Shown here one piece after another: positions 1 through 11,189 of a stretch of 64,000 bases of DNA. The number at the start of each line of letters is the position of its first letter. The first letter of the stretch is position 1. Origin of the DNA: Hyposmocoma kahamanoa (lineage: Eukaryota; Arthropoda; Insecta; Lepidoptera; Cosmopterigidae); NCBI RefSeq assembly GCF_003589595.1, contig NW_020653993.1, positions 5,805,255 to 5,869,254 on the forward strand, given 5' to 3'. The notes beneath the pieces were generated by a model that saw nothing but the letters and a program-made list of their open reading frames with translations, ran no database searches and was not told where the DNA came from. The position numbers and the translations under genes were made by a program.

Positions 1-212
1 TTCATTGTAGAATCAACCAAAGCATTTGAGGTAGTATAGATTTTTAAACAATGCATTGTTTCACCTTCTTTTCTTTATTTAAACCGACGTAACATTTTTT
101 ACATTCAAGTAAGAAAATATACATGTACAATTAGAATAGAGGCAACGGCCACTAATCCTGGCTATTATGTCATACTTCTGACAGTTTATTAGTAGAAACA
201 ATGGTTTAAATC

Positions 213-440
213 CATTGACTTACAATTATATGGACGTCGGGTCCGCGCTAAAAAGTGTCCGCACTTGTAAGGCGCTAAAATCGTATACAGAGCGCGACAC
301 TCCGCTTTAGTCTTCATTTGTTCTACGGACAGCGAGATACAGCGATGACATAACAATTTAAATTCCGAATAGGTTGACTTGGGACATTTTTTTCGTGGTT
401 TTTGTATTAGACCCGTCGTCCATTTATTTGTAAGTCAATG
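213..440 (+). mobile_element. hAT-like MITE, copy 1 (internally deleted)
   Basis: Non-autonomous DNA element beginning CATTGACTTACAA and ending TTGTAAGTCAATG (inverted ends). It is flanked by the 8-bp direct repeat TTTAAATC at 205-212 and 441-448. Related copies are at 51187-51470, 60867-61152 and 61743-62028; this one is about 228 bp against 284-286 bp, so about 57 bp is missing from the interior. An 8-bp target duplication is typical of hAT and P superfamilies; hAT is favoured by inference only. No coding capacity. Confidence 0.85.
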
Positions 441-561
441 TTTAAATCGCAATATTGTGCATGGAAAGACAAATTAGTGCAACCGGGCTATCCTTCGCTT
501 TACATGTTTATGTTGTGAAAAGAAAAACCTTTATTTAAAGATACGTAAGCATTTACTTTAT

Positions 562-786
562 GAAGCAAGTGTCAGGACGTACAAGTCGTGCGCCTGGGGG
601 TAAGTCTGTCCATATCAGTTGCAGTGCACTCGGAACTTTGGATCGAAAACACCTGAGAGGCAATGCCACTGCACCGGTCATCTTGAGACATAAATTGACA
701 AGTCCCATGACATTACTGCTTGGCGGCGGAAATAGCTAAGGTTACTGTACTTCCCTGGACGACCTCATTTACACGGAGCTCTACTA
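562..786 (-). repeat. GAGCTC repeat, degraded copy
   Basis: First of more than 18 copies or fragments of a ~300-bp dispersed family. I orient it from AGTAGCAGTAGAGCTCC (5') to CACTTGATATTATAAAA (3', A-rich tail). Shared internal landmarks are GTTCGTCCAGGG, GGTGAAATTACAGGCACATG, CTCAGGGTGACGGGCGCAGT and CACCAGGCGCACGACTTGTT. The tail suggests a SINE or a LINE 3' end, but I see no convincing pol III boxes. This copy lacks the CAGCACCC segment. Confidence 0.7.
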
Positions 787-883
787 AACACTTACAAAGG
801 GTTAGGGAAGAGCTAATTTTTTAAGGACAATAGAGAAAGGGGGAATGTGTTTAGATATGTTATGTAATGACGAATTTATAATA

Positions 884-1015
884 ATTATAATTGAGGGGAA
901 GTAAGAAGGACGAAGAAAGAGAGGAAGATCAAGGATGGCGTTTAGTGTAACAAATAAAGAAAAAGCGCTCAAGGAGCTAGCTATGAACCGTGAGGAATGT
1001 CAGGCTTTTAAATAG
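884..1015 (+). pseudogene. Fragment of a LINE reverse-transcriptase C-terminus
   Basis: In frame from about 908, the translation reads GRRKRGRSRMAF, then KELAMNREE and a stop at 1013-1015. The same order (EGRRQRGRPRMAF ... KELAMDREEW) occurs in the longer remnant at 8805-9119, so both derive from one non-LTR retrotransposon family whose polyprotein ends with a basic GRPR-type tail (the RTE-like pattern, from general knowledge). Only the last 35 or so residues survive. Flanks are unrelated AT-rich DNA. Confidence 0.6.
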
Positions 1016-3147
1016 ATTGGTAAATGCACAAACTGTGCCACTACTGCGTATTTAGTACCGAGCGCTACCAATAGATGACGTAGTTTATATCTTAAAACCA
1101 GCAAGCAAATTATTAACACAATTTGTATAACAGTGATAAGGTATTTGTGGAATATATTATCGGCATCGAAAAAGTACTTGACTCAGCTCCTCACCACCCC
1201 AATTACCTCGTGATGATTGTATATGACCCATCGACCTAGGAAAGTCCCTAACGACCCTGACGACCCTATCTATCACTATCGGTATGTGATAGGCCAACCA
1301 GATTGCAACTCGCATGAAATGACCGGGGAGGACGAAAACTCCCAAGTGCAGGGTATACTCGCGCAGATTCCAGAAGTGTCCAGTAGCGTCCTAAGCCGAG
1401 GTCGTACGAGAGTGGTACGTTGCAGCTTCAACCTCTGTAGAAAACCTCAACTGGCTAAAAATCTTAGAGATTGTGCATTAATAAAGGACTGTATGATGAC
1501 CGTGTTCACTTTATTAGACGGTTTATTGTAGGTCATTCATACGTAGGTCTATCATAAATCTAAGCTCGCTAGAGCAAATCTTCTTCTACATTAAGATATC
1601 GGTGATATCTTCTTTAACGTGTCGCACGACCCTACAAGTTGTGAATTACGTCATAAAAAATATGTCATTCAAGGGTGACGGCAACACTCAGCTTCGCAAT
1701 TTGTAACTTTTATTACAATCAATTTGCCATGTGACGCGTACTGACCGTCCGATTGACCTATGTAACTTTATTATATAAATGTAAAATGTTGTTACATTTT
1801 TCTACGTTGCTTTGAATGACGTGTAATAATGTACCTTGGAAATAGTTGTGGTCTCTTGTTGTTTTTGTGTTTGTTATTGTTTATTATGTTTTTTTTTATA
1901 TTTATTTAATACAACAACGGTCAAACATAAAGAAAAACTCCTTTGATAGTTTTTTTCCTTCTTTCCATTTTCGTCTCCAGGATTAATTAAACTAAAGACT
2001 TACATGGCTCTTACTGAAATACTGAAGACTTAAACTGAAGGATCTTACACTGAAGCCGTAAATCGAAATATTTGGTACTGAAGAAAAAGAGAAACTAATG
2101 ACTAGGCAGTCTCCTACCTTCGCCTGTTCCATGCGGAACCAAGGAAAACAAAAAAGTAAAGGAAAAGGCAAAGGTTCGACACCATACAGCCAAGCCTTAG
2201 TGAATTTATCTTATCCTTCTTGTATAATTAGGCATATACCTCAGATTGGGGTCAAATCACGGCATAATGCTCCAATATTGACGATCATTGGACTTGGCGC
2301 ATCCTCAGAATTGAAAATTCCTAATATGACAGGTCTCGAATTTGCGTCTCTATGTAAGGGCAACCGCTTTAGCAACTAACCTGATCGAATTAGCAGACCT
2401 TAAGAATTCCTCTATGTGTTCCTTACAGATCTTTGTTTTTTACCGTGGCTCCACCTGTGAGAATTTATAAAAGTTTCTTCGCTCTGGCATGAGTTTGTCA
2501 GGTTGAAGGAACTTTTCGTTGTTCTCGATCTTTGTATTATATAGAATATGTTTTAATTTATGTGTAATTTTGCATTTTTAATTAATTATAAATATAATTT
2601 AACCGAAATATACATGGTTAAAATTGACGCAAATATTTTTTTAAATATTATGTCAATTTATGCAGCGCAAATTGGAACATTCATTGAAAATTCTAATTAA
2701 GGTATTTTTTTACATAGAAACCTTATTGAAAAGTGACGATGAGGCAGACGATAGAGCATAGATAGCTAAATAATGCCTGTTCACTGTCACCTTGAAGTGG
2801 CCTAATTTATAATGGTTAGGGAATAAGATTGACTCCTACAAATTTTGAAGTAACTGTTGCTTTCTAAACAAACTCCATAAGAGGATATTCTTGTCAAGCT
2901 GCGGAATTGCGTTGGTATTCCGTAGTTCGACGTTTATTCAAACTTTGTCATAAACGAGTGGGTGTAACTTTTAAATACGGGGAATTAGTAATTTTTCCTG
3001 TAACTATGTTAGCGATTCGTGACATTAGTTCATTTTATTTTGTTAGAAATCTTCACATGCTTCATTAAGAACTAGTTTTCTTAAAATGAGAAATAAATTG
3101 ATATCATCATCAACGAATCAACGGAACGCTAACGGGCGAAAAACAAA
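1016..3147. other. Unassigned AT-rich DNA with two unrecognised short frames
   Basis: No repeat family seen elsewhere in the window is obvious here. Two frames on + (1217-1531, 104 codons, and 2098-2379, 93 codons) have no motif I recognise, no splice context that convinces me and no neighbour that suggests a gene. The first starts in a locally GC-richer patch (1190-1400) with normal-looking codon variety and could be an old LINE remnant. Confidence 0.4.
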
Positions 3148-3288
3148 ATAACGCACACACTCAACATAGCCCCGCACTAGGGAAACCACAACCACAAATT
3201 ATATTTTTTTATTCTCCCGGCCCGGGAATCGAACCTGGAACCTCTGCGTGGCAGTCCGGCATGGTAACCGTTTGGCCACGTAGGCAGT
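3148..3288 (-). mobile_element. tRNA-Gly-like SINE (SINE-1), internally deleted, inverted
   Basis: Reverse-strand copy of the family described at 3345. Box B appears as GGTTCGATTCC on the reverse strand near 3229. The middle segment between the tRNA head and the tail (TTTCTCTCGTGAG, CATGGCACCCGCGACACAGG) is missing, replaced by an A/T run. It faces the next SINE head to head with about 55 bp between them. Confidence 0.8.
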
Positions 3289-3344
3289 TAAAATATGACG
3301 AGAAAGGACGTGGATTTGCGCTGTTTGGGTTTATAGTTTACTTG

Positions 3345-3561
3345 ACTGCCTCCGTGGCCGAACGGTTACCATACCGGACTGCCACGCAGAGGTCCCAGGT
3401 TCGATTCCCGGGCCGGGAGAAATATTTATATGGCCTACATTTATTTCTCTCGTGAGTTTGGGTGTAATTTGTGGTTGTCTATGTGTGTGTCCATAGCACC
3501 CGCGACACAGGATTTCCCTAGTGCGGGGCTATGTTGAGTGTGTGCGTTATTAAAAAAAAAA
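3345..3561 (+). mobile_element. tRNA-Gly-like SINE (SINE-1), near full length
   Basis: Best reference copy of an ~215-bp SINE. The head reads as a tRNA: box A TGGCCGAACGG, an anticodon-loop region CTGCCACGC as in tRNA-Gly(GCC), and box B GGTTCGATTCC, all correctly spaced for an internal pol III promoter. The body carries GTAATTTGTGGTTGTC and CATAGCACCCGCGACACAG; the tail is GTGTGCGTTATT followed by an A run. Eleven copies or fragments occur in the window on both strands. Mobilisation by a LINE is assumed from the family type; none with a matching tail was identified here. Confidence 0.9.
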
Positions 3562-3584
3562 TAGTGAAAAGATATAACATAACA

Positions 3585-3895
3585 ATATTTTTTTTTATAA
3601 TGTCAAGTGACGGAACGAACAACTCGTGCGCCTGATGGTAAGCTACACGCCTGTCCACAAACACAGTGCCGTACAGTACAGTGCCACTCAGAGTTTTAAA
3701 TTGCAAAGATCTGAGGGGCACAATCACTGTGCCCGTCACCTTGAGACACAAGTTGACAAGTCCCATGTGCCTGTAATTTCACCAGCCTTCAAAACTGAAA
3801 CACAGTAATTCTGACATTACTGCTTGGCGACAGGAAGAGGAAAGGTGGCAGTACCACCTTGGACGACCTCTTTCACAAGGAGCTCTACTGCTACG
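3585..3895 (-). repeat. GAGCTC repeat, nearly full length
   Basis: Contains both ends on the reverse strand: the A-rich tail (as T run plus ATAATGTCAAGTGACGG at 3590-3612) and the GAGCTCC head at about 3880-3890. It directly follows a SINE-1 copy, so the two insertions sit end to end. Confidence 0.8.
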
Positions 3896-5080
3896 AAAAA
3901 TAATGTAACAATATTAATATAATATTTAATGTAACAGTCATAGGAGTTTCATTTTTATGATTACTATGAAAACTTTATGTGTGGTTTGTTTATGGTACGT
4001 TGTTTGCCACAGACCACATAAATACTAGTCCGTGTTGTTTGTCTAGAATTCGCTACATGACGTGATGACGTTATGTTGTATAAGGGTAACGGGGCATAGA
4101 AGACAGCGCAATACTGACAATTTTTGTTAGTTGCAGGGATCGCCGAGTTGTAAAAGAATTTCTCCGTGAAGAATGTCGCCAATTTTTGGATAGTGTTGTT
4201 TTGCGGTGGTTTTGCATTAAGGCATTTGACGTTGAGCCAGATCTTCGCTGCTTAGTGGTTTAAAGTAATTTTTCCTTTTATTTTCGAAGGTTAAAATTAA
4301 ATGTCATGGCATAATTTGTTTTTATGAATCCTTTGTGACGTTATTGAATAATAAGAAACATTAATTTACATGAAAAGATTATGACAAATGGTGATATTAA
4401 ACGAAATTCTCAAACATACCTTTATTTTATTGTCGTAGGTGAAAATTTGTATAACACTTCTACCTATGTAGGTTCACCTTTATTGTAGATGAAAACCGCA
4501 TTCAAAAACCTTCGTTGAGTAAGAAATTTTAGTTATGACAATTTTCAAAACTTTAAATGTTCATTACTCAAAACGAAAAGTTTTGCATTGTGTCACTGTC
4601 ATTATCAGTGTGCGATATTATTTTGTTGTCTTGAAAAATGTGTACAAAGTCCGGTTGTTATCGTTTGAAAATTACGATTTATTGGGCACTTGTAATTTTG
4701 AAAGTATGTCATTTGACGAAACATGGACAAAGCACGAGTATGTAGAGTAATGCATTGAATCTCATTAACTTTAAATTAATGTCCAAAATGGACTAAATGG
4801 TCCTGCAGAAACTTGCGGTTGGGGCAATTTACAGTCGGAGCTCTAGAGTATCTTTGAGAGATAGTTTTAAGGAAATTAACATTCTTACTCTAGCGTCATA
4901 GTAAATTTATGAAAACGTAATTTATGTAAAGCAGAAATAGTAACTTCTTTACGAAAAATAGTGACAGACATAACATTAAATGTATACGCTTCTATACCAA
5001 GATTCCGGTTGACATACAGAATTTACCACTCACGACGTTTAAACTAGTGTGAAACAAAAACTTTATAGTAAATCTTATTA
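3896..5080. other. Unassigned AT-rich DNA
   Basis: No repeat family, RNA gene or convincing coding region recognised. The longest open frames (72 and 71 codons) have no family motif. Confidence 0.4.
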
Positions 5081-5084
5081 TGCA

Positions 5085-5345
5085 ACTTCTGCGTACTGTG
5101 ATGACAAAAATCCGTGGTAGTTACCCGTTTGGCTTTAAGAGGTAGTCTCGATCTAGATGTTTAAAAAAAATGTAAATGATAAATGTGTACACGTGTTTAT
5201 TTACAAAGAGCAATCCCTACAGTTACTTGCTCATTCTTCTCAGGGGAACCTGCCTTACGAATGAGCGGTAGAGTTTAACCAATGTGTGGATTTCACGTGT
5301 AATATACTACATATATGAAATAAAGATCATTTTGATTTTGATTTT
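5085..5345 (+). repeat. LINE 3'-end-like repeat, copy 1
   Basis: The block running GATGACAAAA...CGTGGTAGTT...TTTACAAAG...GCTC recurs at 21290-21435 in the same orientation. Here it continues into TTGCTCATTCTTCTCAGGGG and ends with AATAAAGATCATTTTGATTT, a poly(A)-signal-like end with a short degenerate tandem tail. This organisation is typical of LINE 3' untranslated regions (inference). Confidence 0.5.
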
Positions 5346-5751
5346 AGACCCAAACTCAGTTTGTATCTCAGGATGTCCTACAAAGCGCTGCGTAAAAGGG
5401 GCAATTTTCATTGGCAGAACTGTCCAGTTTACGGTTGCTGCAATTTTAAATAAACTTTCGAATTCGAACTGGTTTCGAAATGGTCATTAGCAAGAGCCAG
5501 ACTGACGCTGCGGGAGACGGGGAGGAAGTGTAGTAGCTCTACGCTTTGCGTTTGCCGGTTGAGGAAATTGAGACAACCGATAACTTGCAAGTTTCTAGTT
5601 GCGGCAATTGACAATTTATTTAATTACAGATTTCGGCAATTTAAAATCTGTTCTCGATTACCGAAACTCTCAACTGAAATAGCTACGTCTGCGCAGTTTC
5701 ATTAAATTATATGAAAATAGGATCAAAATTACTCCGTCTGCGCAGCGCCTT

Positions 5752-6395
5752 CAGTAGAGCTCCTTGTTAAGGAGTTCGTCCAGGGAATTACTGCCGCCTT
5801 ACATACTTCTTATTCATTGCCGCCAAGCAGTGATGTGACCATTGCTGCGTTCCGGCATTGAAGAGTAAGGGTGCTGGTGACACTACAAGCACATGAGATT
5901 TGTCAACTTATTTCTCAGGGCGACGGGCGCAGTGGCAGTGCCTCTTAGAACCATACGATTTAAAGCTCTGAGTGGCACTGCAACTGCTACAGACAGGTAT
6001 ATCATTCAATACCAGGCGCACGACTAGCTCGTCCAGTTGGTACAAAAAATGCCTAGGCTGACATTTATACCTCGCCCATTTTCTTTTCCTCACTCCCCGG
6101 TGTCACTAGGTACATGATATCACTGCTGATACATGATGTGAGTGCGGCAGTTGGCCGTACGCCCAAGGTTCGCTCAAAGTAGCTTTTCCTAAAGGTGATT
6201 TGCATAAGAATTATTTTCTTCTATATTGTGCAAGTCATTATTGATGCATGCGAAGATAGATACTTGAACAGTAAACATCAGAACTTTTGTCAAGATCGAC
6301 TGCATGCAATCGACATTAACTCCAGGCAGTTATTGTCTAGCTCAGGAGGTCAGTGTAAAAGTTGATGGAAGCACGAACACTACTTGATATCATGA
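5752..6395 (+). repeat. Composite 640-bp repeat, copy 1 (GAGCTC repeat plus linked unit)
   Basis: The first ~280 bp is a GAGCTC repeat (head at 5756, CACGACTAGCTCGTCC near 6019). It is followed without a break by about 360 bp with GTACATGATATCACTGCTGA, GCGGCAGTTGGCCGTACGCC and CTGCATGCAATCGACATTAA. The whole arrangement recurs inverted at 19254-19930, including the unusual CCAGTTGGTACAAAAAATG junction, so the two parts moved or were duplicated as one unit. This copy lacks about 60 bp near 6095-6110 that the other retains. Confidence 0.75.
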
Positions 6396-6904
6396 AAAAA
6401 TAGAATCAAACTTCGTTTGTATCAAGTGCGTCTTCAAACGGTCACCTCAAGTAGCTCTGACCGTAAGAGCCAAAATCGCGATGTTACTGGGAATTATTCC
6501 GTAATTTGTCATAGAGAAATTCCCGCTCCCGTCCATATTGTCACGGGCGATAAATCAAACCCCCTGTCCACGAACAGGGGAGGCGAGGTCGAAAATCGGT
6601 CACTGGGTATGAATAGAACTTGGCGAGCTATCGATATTCATTTCCGATTCGCAGCGTCGCTATTTGACTAAGTGGAGTGTGGAGCTTATGTGAATGACGA
6701 AGATAAAATAAAGCCTGAGAAGATGAAGATAATAAATAACAATAAACATGATCATCATCGACCATTATTTATTTTCTTTGCCAATATGTTTGCGGTTTGC
6801 ATAAGCTGTATGTACATTGGATATGATACAATTTTTTTTGGAACAAAGCCGCTGCTAACAAGATGTTAGTTACAGAAAAAAAAAAACATTTATTTGTGTA
6901 AAAA
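6396..6904. other. Unassigned DNA
   Basis: An 84-codon open frame on + (6417-6671) has no recognisable motif. Nothing else seen. Confidence 0.35.
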
Positions 6905-7660
6905 CGGGTTACATTTTTTTATAACATCAAGTGACGCGACGAACAAGTTGTGCGCCTGATGGTAAGCTACACGCCTGTCCATAACAGTTGCAGTGCAACT
7001 CAGAGCTTTAAGTCGCAAGGATCTGAGGGGCACTGCCAATGCGCCCGTCACCCTGAGACATAAGTTGACAAGTCACATGTGCCCACTTTGCTATAATGGA
7101 CGAAAATTGATACGTAATAAAATTATTTCGGAGTTTCTCTTCGACGAAGCAATGAAACCCAAAATTCTTTATAATAAATGTCGTTCAACCAACAAAGTGA
7201 ATGGCAATAATTCAATAGAAAATGGCCTTTGTCTATAAGGAGCTAGAAGCCAAATTGTTGCTTTGATTGATCGACCATTGTCCACGGCTCGTCGACAGAT
7301 GTTTTTTATTGATTCTATCATGATTCATCCATTGCAAGTTATTGATGATGATAAAAATATAAAGTAACATTGTATTTGACTTCAATCTGGTTGTAAATGA
7401 GAGCTGGGAGATTTTGGTTCGAATCCAACTGGATCGAAATTTTTTCAAAATGTTCGATCGTCGTTCAAAAAATTATAACAAAGTGGTGGAGTAATTTCAC
7501 AAGAAATTATTGAATATCATGATAGTGAAACATCCTGCCATCCAATAGACTTTAAAAGGACAAATTTGTTGTCAATTGGTAAGTAGCTGGTATCCCAAAC
7601 TTGTCCCATCCTCCAATCGTAGTAATGTGCACATTACTGCTTGGCGTAAGAAGTAATGCC
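6905..7660 (-). repeat. GAGCTC repeat split by about 540 bp
   Basis: The tail half (ATAACATCAAGTGACG at 6920 through GACAAGTCACATGTGCC near 7082) stops abruptly. A short continuation, CACATTACTGCTTGGCG, appears at about 7629-7645. The intervening DNA includes a SINE-2 copy (7400-7522) and other unassigned sequence, so the simplest reading is one repeat interrupted by later insertions. Confidence 0.5.
7400..7522 (+). mobile_element. SINE-2 (tRNA-derived), 5'-truncated
   Basis: Carries a box-B-like GGTTCGAATCC, then GGATCGAAATTTTTTC and the family tail GTTCGATC...AATTATAACAAA...GTGGAGTAATTT. The same tail follows GACGTCGGTTCG heads at 50212 and (reversed) 55161, which defines the family. The box A half is not recognisable here. 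Confidence 0.6.
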
Positions 7661-7664
7661 TACC

Positions 7665-8090
7665 ATCTGTTGATAGACTTGATTGTAACTTTTTCATTGA
7701 ATAAAAAACCGAACCGATTTTTTCGATTTCCATGGGATTCCATCATCAGATTCTGACTTCTTTGTGACAATATGAGTGTTATGGACTCCTTTGTACATTT
7801 TATACTATTTTTCTGGTAACATAATTTTAAAAATTGGTCCACAATTGATGGAGAAACGATAAGTACACTGTCATGCATATCAAATTTGAGGATTTTCCTC
7901 GATTGCCGTGGATCCCCTCATTAGATTCTGACTTGGTGACAATGGGACCACCATGAAAGTGCACCCTTTCATACAAAAAAAGAATTTTCAAAATCGGTCC
8001 ACAATTGACGGAGAAATCGGAAAACATAAATTCAGCCGAACGTATATCCCTCCTCCTTTTTTTGAAGTCGGTTAAAAAGGAAATAATAAT
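7665..8090. repeat. Two diverged ~200-bp direct repeat units
   Basis: The segments TCAGATTCTGACTTC...GGTCCACAATTGATGGAGAAA (7747-7856) and TTAGATTCTGACTTG...GGTCCACAATTGACGGAGAA (7921-8014) repeat with about 160-bp spacing. The block ends near CTCCTTTTTTTGAAGTCGGTTA (8060-8080), a sequence also seen at the ends of the repeats at 27228 and 62112. A further diverged relative (ATCGGTTTAGAAATGACGGA) lies at 8690-8710. Confidence 0.55.
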
Positions 8091-8804
8091 ATGGTCAAAA
8101 ATCAACGACACCCAATTTAAAAAAAATATAATTGAAAATGAAAAATTTAAAGCTCTGAGTGGTATTGCAACAGCAGCTGCGAGTTGTACGACTCGATGTC
8201 ATAAAAAAAGTGTTGCCAGTTTGGCGTTATTTCAAATTCGCTTATTAGAGTGCGGTAGAAATTTCCCCAAATAATAAATGTTTATTTACTCTTCTTTAAA
8301 AAATATTTTATATTTTAGACTATTTAGAACACAAACATTTTTTCCGAATAAATAATTTCATTTCCAAATAGTTAAATTCGTTTACGATAAAATATTTCAA
8401 CTTACAAAACTATATATTGATGAATCAATATCAGCTACTTTCTCCAGCTTACCTGAAAAGAAAAGAAGAAAATAATTATAACTTTTTATAATAAAAAAAG
8501 GACCTCAAACGTTTGTGGAATTACGTCTATTTGACAAGTTTTATTGAAATCGGTGGACAGAAAGTGAGTAAAATTCAATGAACTGGATTCATCCTTTAAT
8601 TGGCCACCCTTAGACGTGGAATATTTTCTTTAAATAAAAGAATCATCATAGAGGTATCCCCTTACCAACAAAAAAAGAATTATCGAAATCGGTTTAGAAA
8701 TGACGGAGTAATTGCTTAACATACCTATTCACAAAATAAAAAGAAATCTTCAATCAAGAAGTGAGAACCTCCTTTATTAAAGTTACTTAAAAAATTGGAG
8801 ACGT

Positions 8805-9119
8805 ATGGAGAGGATAAGCTGGACCGAGAGAGTGACTAATGAGGACGTTCTGGAGAGGATTGGGGAACGGAGAGGCCTGACGGAGACAATAGAGAATAGG
8901 AGGGGAAAAATGTTTGGACATTTGTTGCGCAACGACGAACTATTGACGGTTGTTGTTGAGGGAAAGATGGAAGGAAGGAGACAGAGAGGAAGACCGAGAA
9001 TGGCATTCTGTGACCAAATAAAAAGAAAGGTTAATGTGAGCAGTTACAGGGAGGTCAAGGAGTTGGCTATGGACCGTGAGGAGTGGAGGAGGCTACACCG
9101 ACAAGAGCATGGTTCTTAA
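8805..9119 (+). pseudogene. LINE reverse-transcriptase C-terminal domain (104 codons)
   Basis: Open from ATG 8805 to TAA. Reads ISWTERVTNEDVLERIGERR, then RRGKMFGHLLRNDE, then EGRRQRGRPRMAF and KELAMDREEWRRLH. This order (W-T/D-R-V-x-N-E-x-V-L, G-H-x-L-R, GRxxRGRP, DRxxW) is the region after the reverse-transcriptase core of many RTE/CR1-type LINE polyproteins (established pattern, recalled). The upstream catalytic YADD region is absent, so it is a 5'-truncated dead copy that happens to stay open. Shares its family with 884-1015. Confidence 0.75.
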
Positions 9120-9904
9120 ATAAAATGAATGAATGAAAAAATTCATACAGAATTCACTCAATGCACCATCACTTAAAAATAAAGCATTCAAATAACCTTT
9201 GTTCTTGGTTTCGATCATATCGACATAAAACCATTCGATTAATGTGCAGACTTCTTTTTTTTTAATAAATGGACTTGCTCTGGTCAAGAACCTAGTCCTG
9301 GAGCAAAGATACGACGCCCAGAAGATGTCTATTCAGTCGCACTTTAAAGACACTCTGGTTGTACTATGTGCTCTGTAACTGAAGGCCGGGAATTGCATTC
9401 CTGTGCGGTGCGCATAATAAAAGGTGATGAAAAGTGTGGAAAAGCCTGAAGAGCGTACGTTAACTTCAGATCTTGCTCGAATGACTTACAGCAAAATAAA
9501 TAAAAAAAAATAAAGTGAAAAGACTTGTGAAGTGAAACTGCTGAATAAAAATACGACTGCAAAACACGCATGGCAGCCCACGAACGTTTTGCTATCACAC
9601 AAACATCGGACGATTGATTGCATGGAAAGTAGATGACGACGTTGCTTCACGATTACGGGCTCCCGTTATTACCGATAACGTAAACTGAATTCAGTGGATT
9701 GTAGATTTAAACAACCCCGCTGGTACTTTTATACTTTTTCTGGATATAAATCCTATATCTTTTCGTGCTTTACGACAGGCAAGATGAATAAAAACTTCAC
9801 GACAATTTGTCGGAGAGGTATTTCGAAATGTGAGTTAAGAAATGAAGGTATGGAAAGGAAGGATTTTAGGGTCATATGAGATATTAGCTTTGTTAGATTA
9901 TTTT
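9120..9904. other. Unassigned DNA
   Basis: No recognised repeat, RNA or coding feature. The 84-codon reverse-strand frame at 9344-9598 has no motif. Confidence 0.35.
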
Positions 9905-10135
9905 GTTAATTGACGGGAAGAACAAGTTGTGCGCCTGGTGGTAAGCAGTACGCCACGACATAGCTTTAAATCGCAAGGATCTGAAAACCACTGCCACTGC
10001 GCCCTTCACCCTGAGACATACGTTGACAAGCCCCATGTGCCTGTAATTTACCAATACCATTACCTTTCAAAATTGTAACGGAGTAATACTCACATTACTG
10101 CTTGGAAGCAGAAATAGGTAAGGTAGCAGTGCAGG
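9905..10135 (-). repeat. GAGCTC repeat, head-truncated
   Basis: From TTGACGGGAAGAACAAGTTG (tail side, 9910) through CTTTCAAAATTG and TTACTGCTTGGAAGCAG to GTAAGGTAGCAGTG. The last ~40 bp with GAGCTCC are missing. About 30 bp around 9955-9965 (the GTTGCAGTGCC segment) is also deleted. Confidence 0.7.
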
Positions 10136-11064
10136 ATGGATTCTGCCCCTCCCCCCGTGGGTTTGATGTTGATAGTTGATGGTAGTGACAGCCGTAAAAA
10201 ATGTGTAACAAAATTTTACTCTTTATTGTGACCGCCAAGAGTACTGTACTGTATTCCATAAGAAATATAATAGAAAATCTATTAATTATTAGGTATGATA
10301 GAGGTGCAGTATAATCCAAGGTAGTATGTATACATCTGCACACAATCCGTTAGTGATGCAAAGTAAAGCAAGCTAAACCTTAATCCAAACTCCCTCAGTC
10401 TTAATACGAAACAGGTAAATAGGATGTCGGCGGCTAAGTAAGACGAATGGAAGCCTTTTCCTGCTACGCTATTTTGTGTTACATGTGAAACGGATTTCTT
10501 CGAAAAACGACACATTCATGATTGTGCCTGTGTTATTTAACAAATGTTTCAAAACTAAAAGTGTTTATTTTTTGCATTTTTAGTTTGGTTCGATTCCCGG
10601 TTCCGGCTAGCTTTTCAAAAAGTCTGCGAATGCACTTATTCATATTAAGTAAAATAAAAGAATGTTTCCTTTATGTAAAACTGGCTTTCAAAACATTAAA
10701 GGCGTGTACAAATTTGACGCTCGTAATAGCGCTGCAGTGACGCGGCTGTGACGTTACAGTTAATTACAACAGTGTTGTAACCATAGATTGTAACTTAAAA
10801 TATGTGAAATGAAGATTATATCATTGCTGAACGTAAAATTTGATTCTCTACACGTGTATAATAATAATCGTTTAGTTCTCCTTCCCCAAAAAGTTATAAT
10901 TAGGTAATTTAGCAAAAAAACTTACGAAACAGAGTACATATTTTGTGGAAAGCTGGAGCCTAAAATAAATCTAAAGATTTGTATTTTAGATCCCCCAACT
11001 CGGATTATAATTACATCATTAGTTCTGTAGGTACTAAGAGCCTATACAGAGAAGAAAACACAAT
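10136..11064. other. Unassigned AT-rich DNA
   Basis: No gene or repeat recognised. Three open frames of 72-82 codons (10095-10740) have no recognisable domain. Confidence 0.35.
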
Positions 11065-11070
11065 TGTGTG

Positions 11071-11130
<60 letters not shown>
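11065..11130. repeat. (GT)n microsatellite
   Basis: Thirty or so GT dinucleotides with single interruptions (GC near 11077, AT near 11126). Confidence 0.95.
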
Positions 11131-11189
11131 AGTGTTTAAAATAAAAGTCGTGGTAAGAATATTGTAAGAAACAATTGAAAAATAACTAT

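Noticed and set aside
1217..1531. 104-codon open frame on +
   Set aside because: No recognisable domain, no regulatory context; probably chance or an old unrecognised repeat.
2098..2379. Lysine-rich frame (KGKGKGS) resembling a histone N-terminus
   Set aside because: Downstream residues do not follow any histone fold sequence I know; resemblance ends after the lysines.
3345..3420. Functional tRNA-Gly gene
   Set aside because: tRNA-like head is followed by a SINE body and repeated eleven times with it; acceptor ends do not pair properly.
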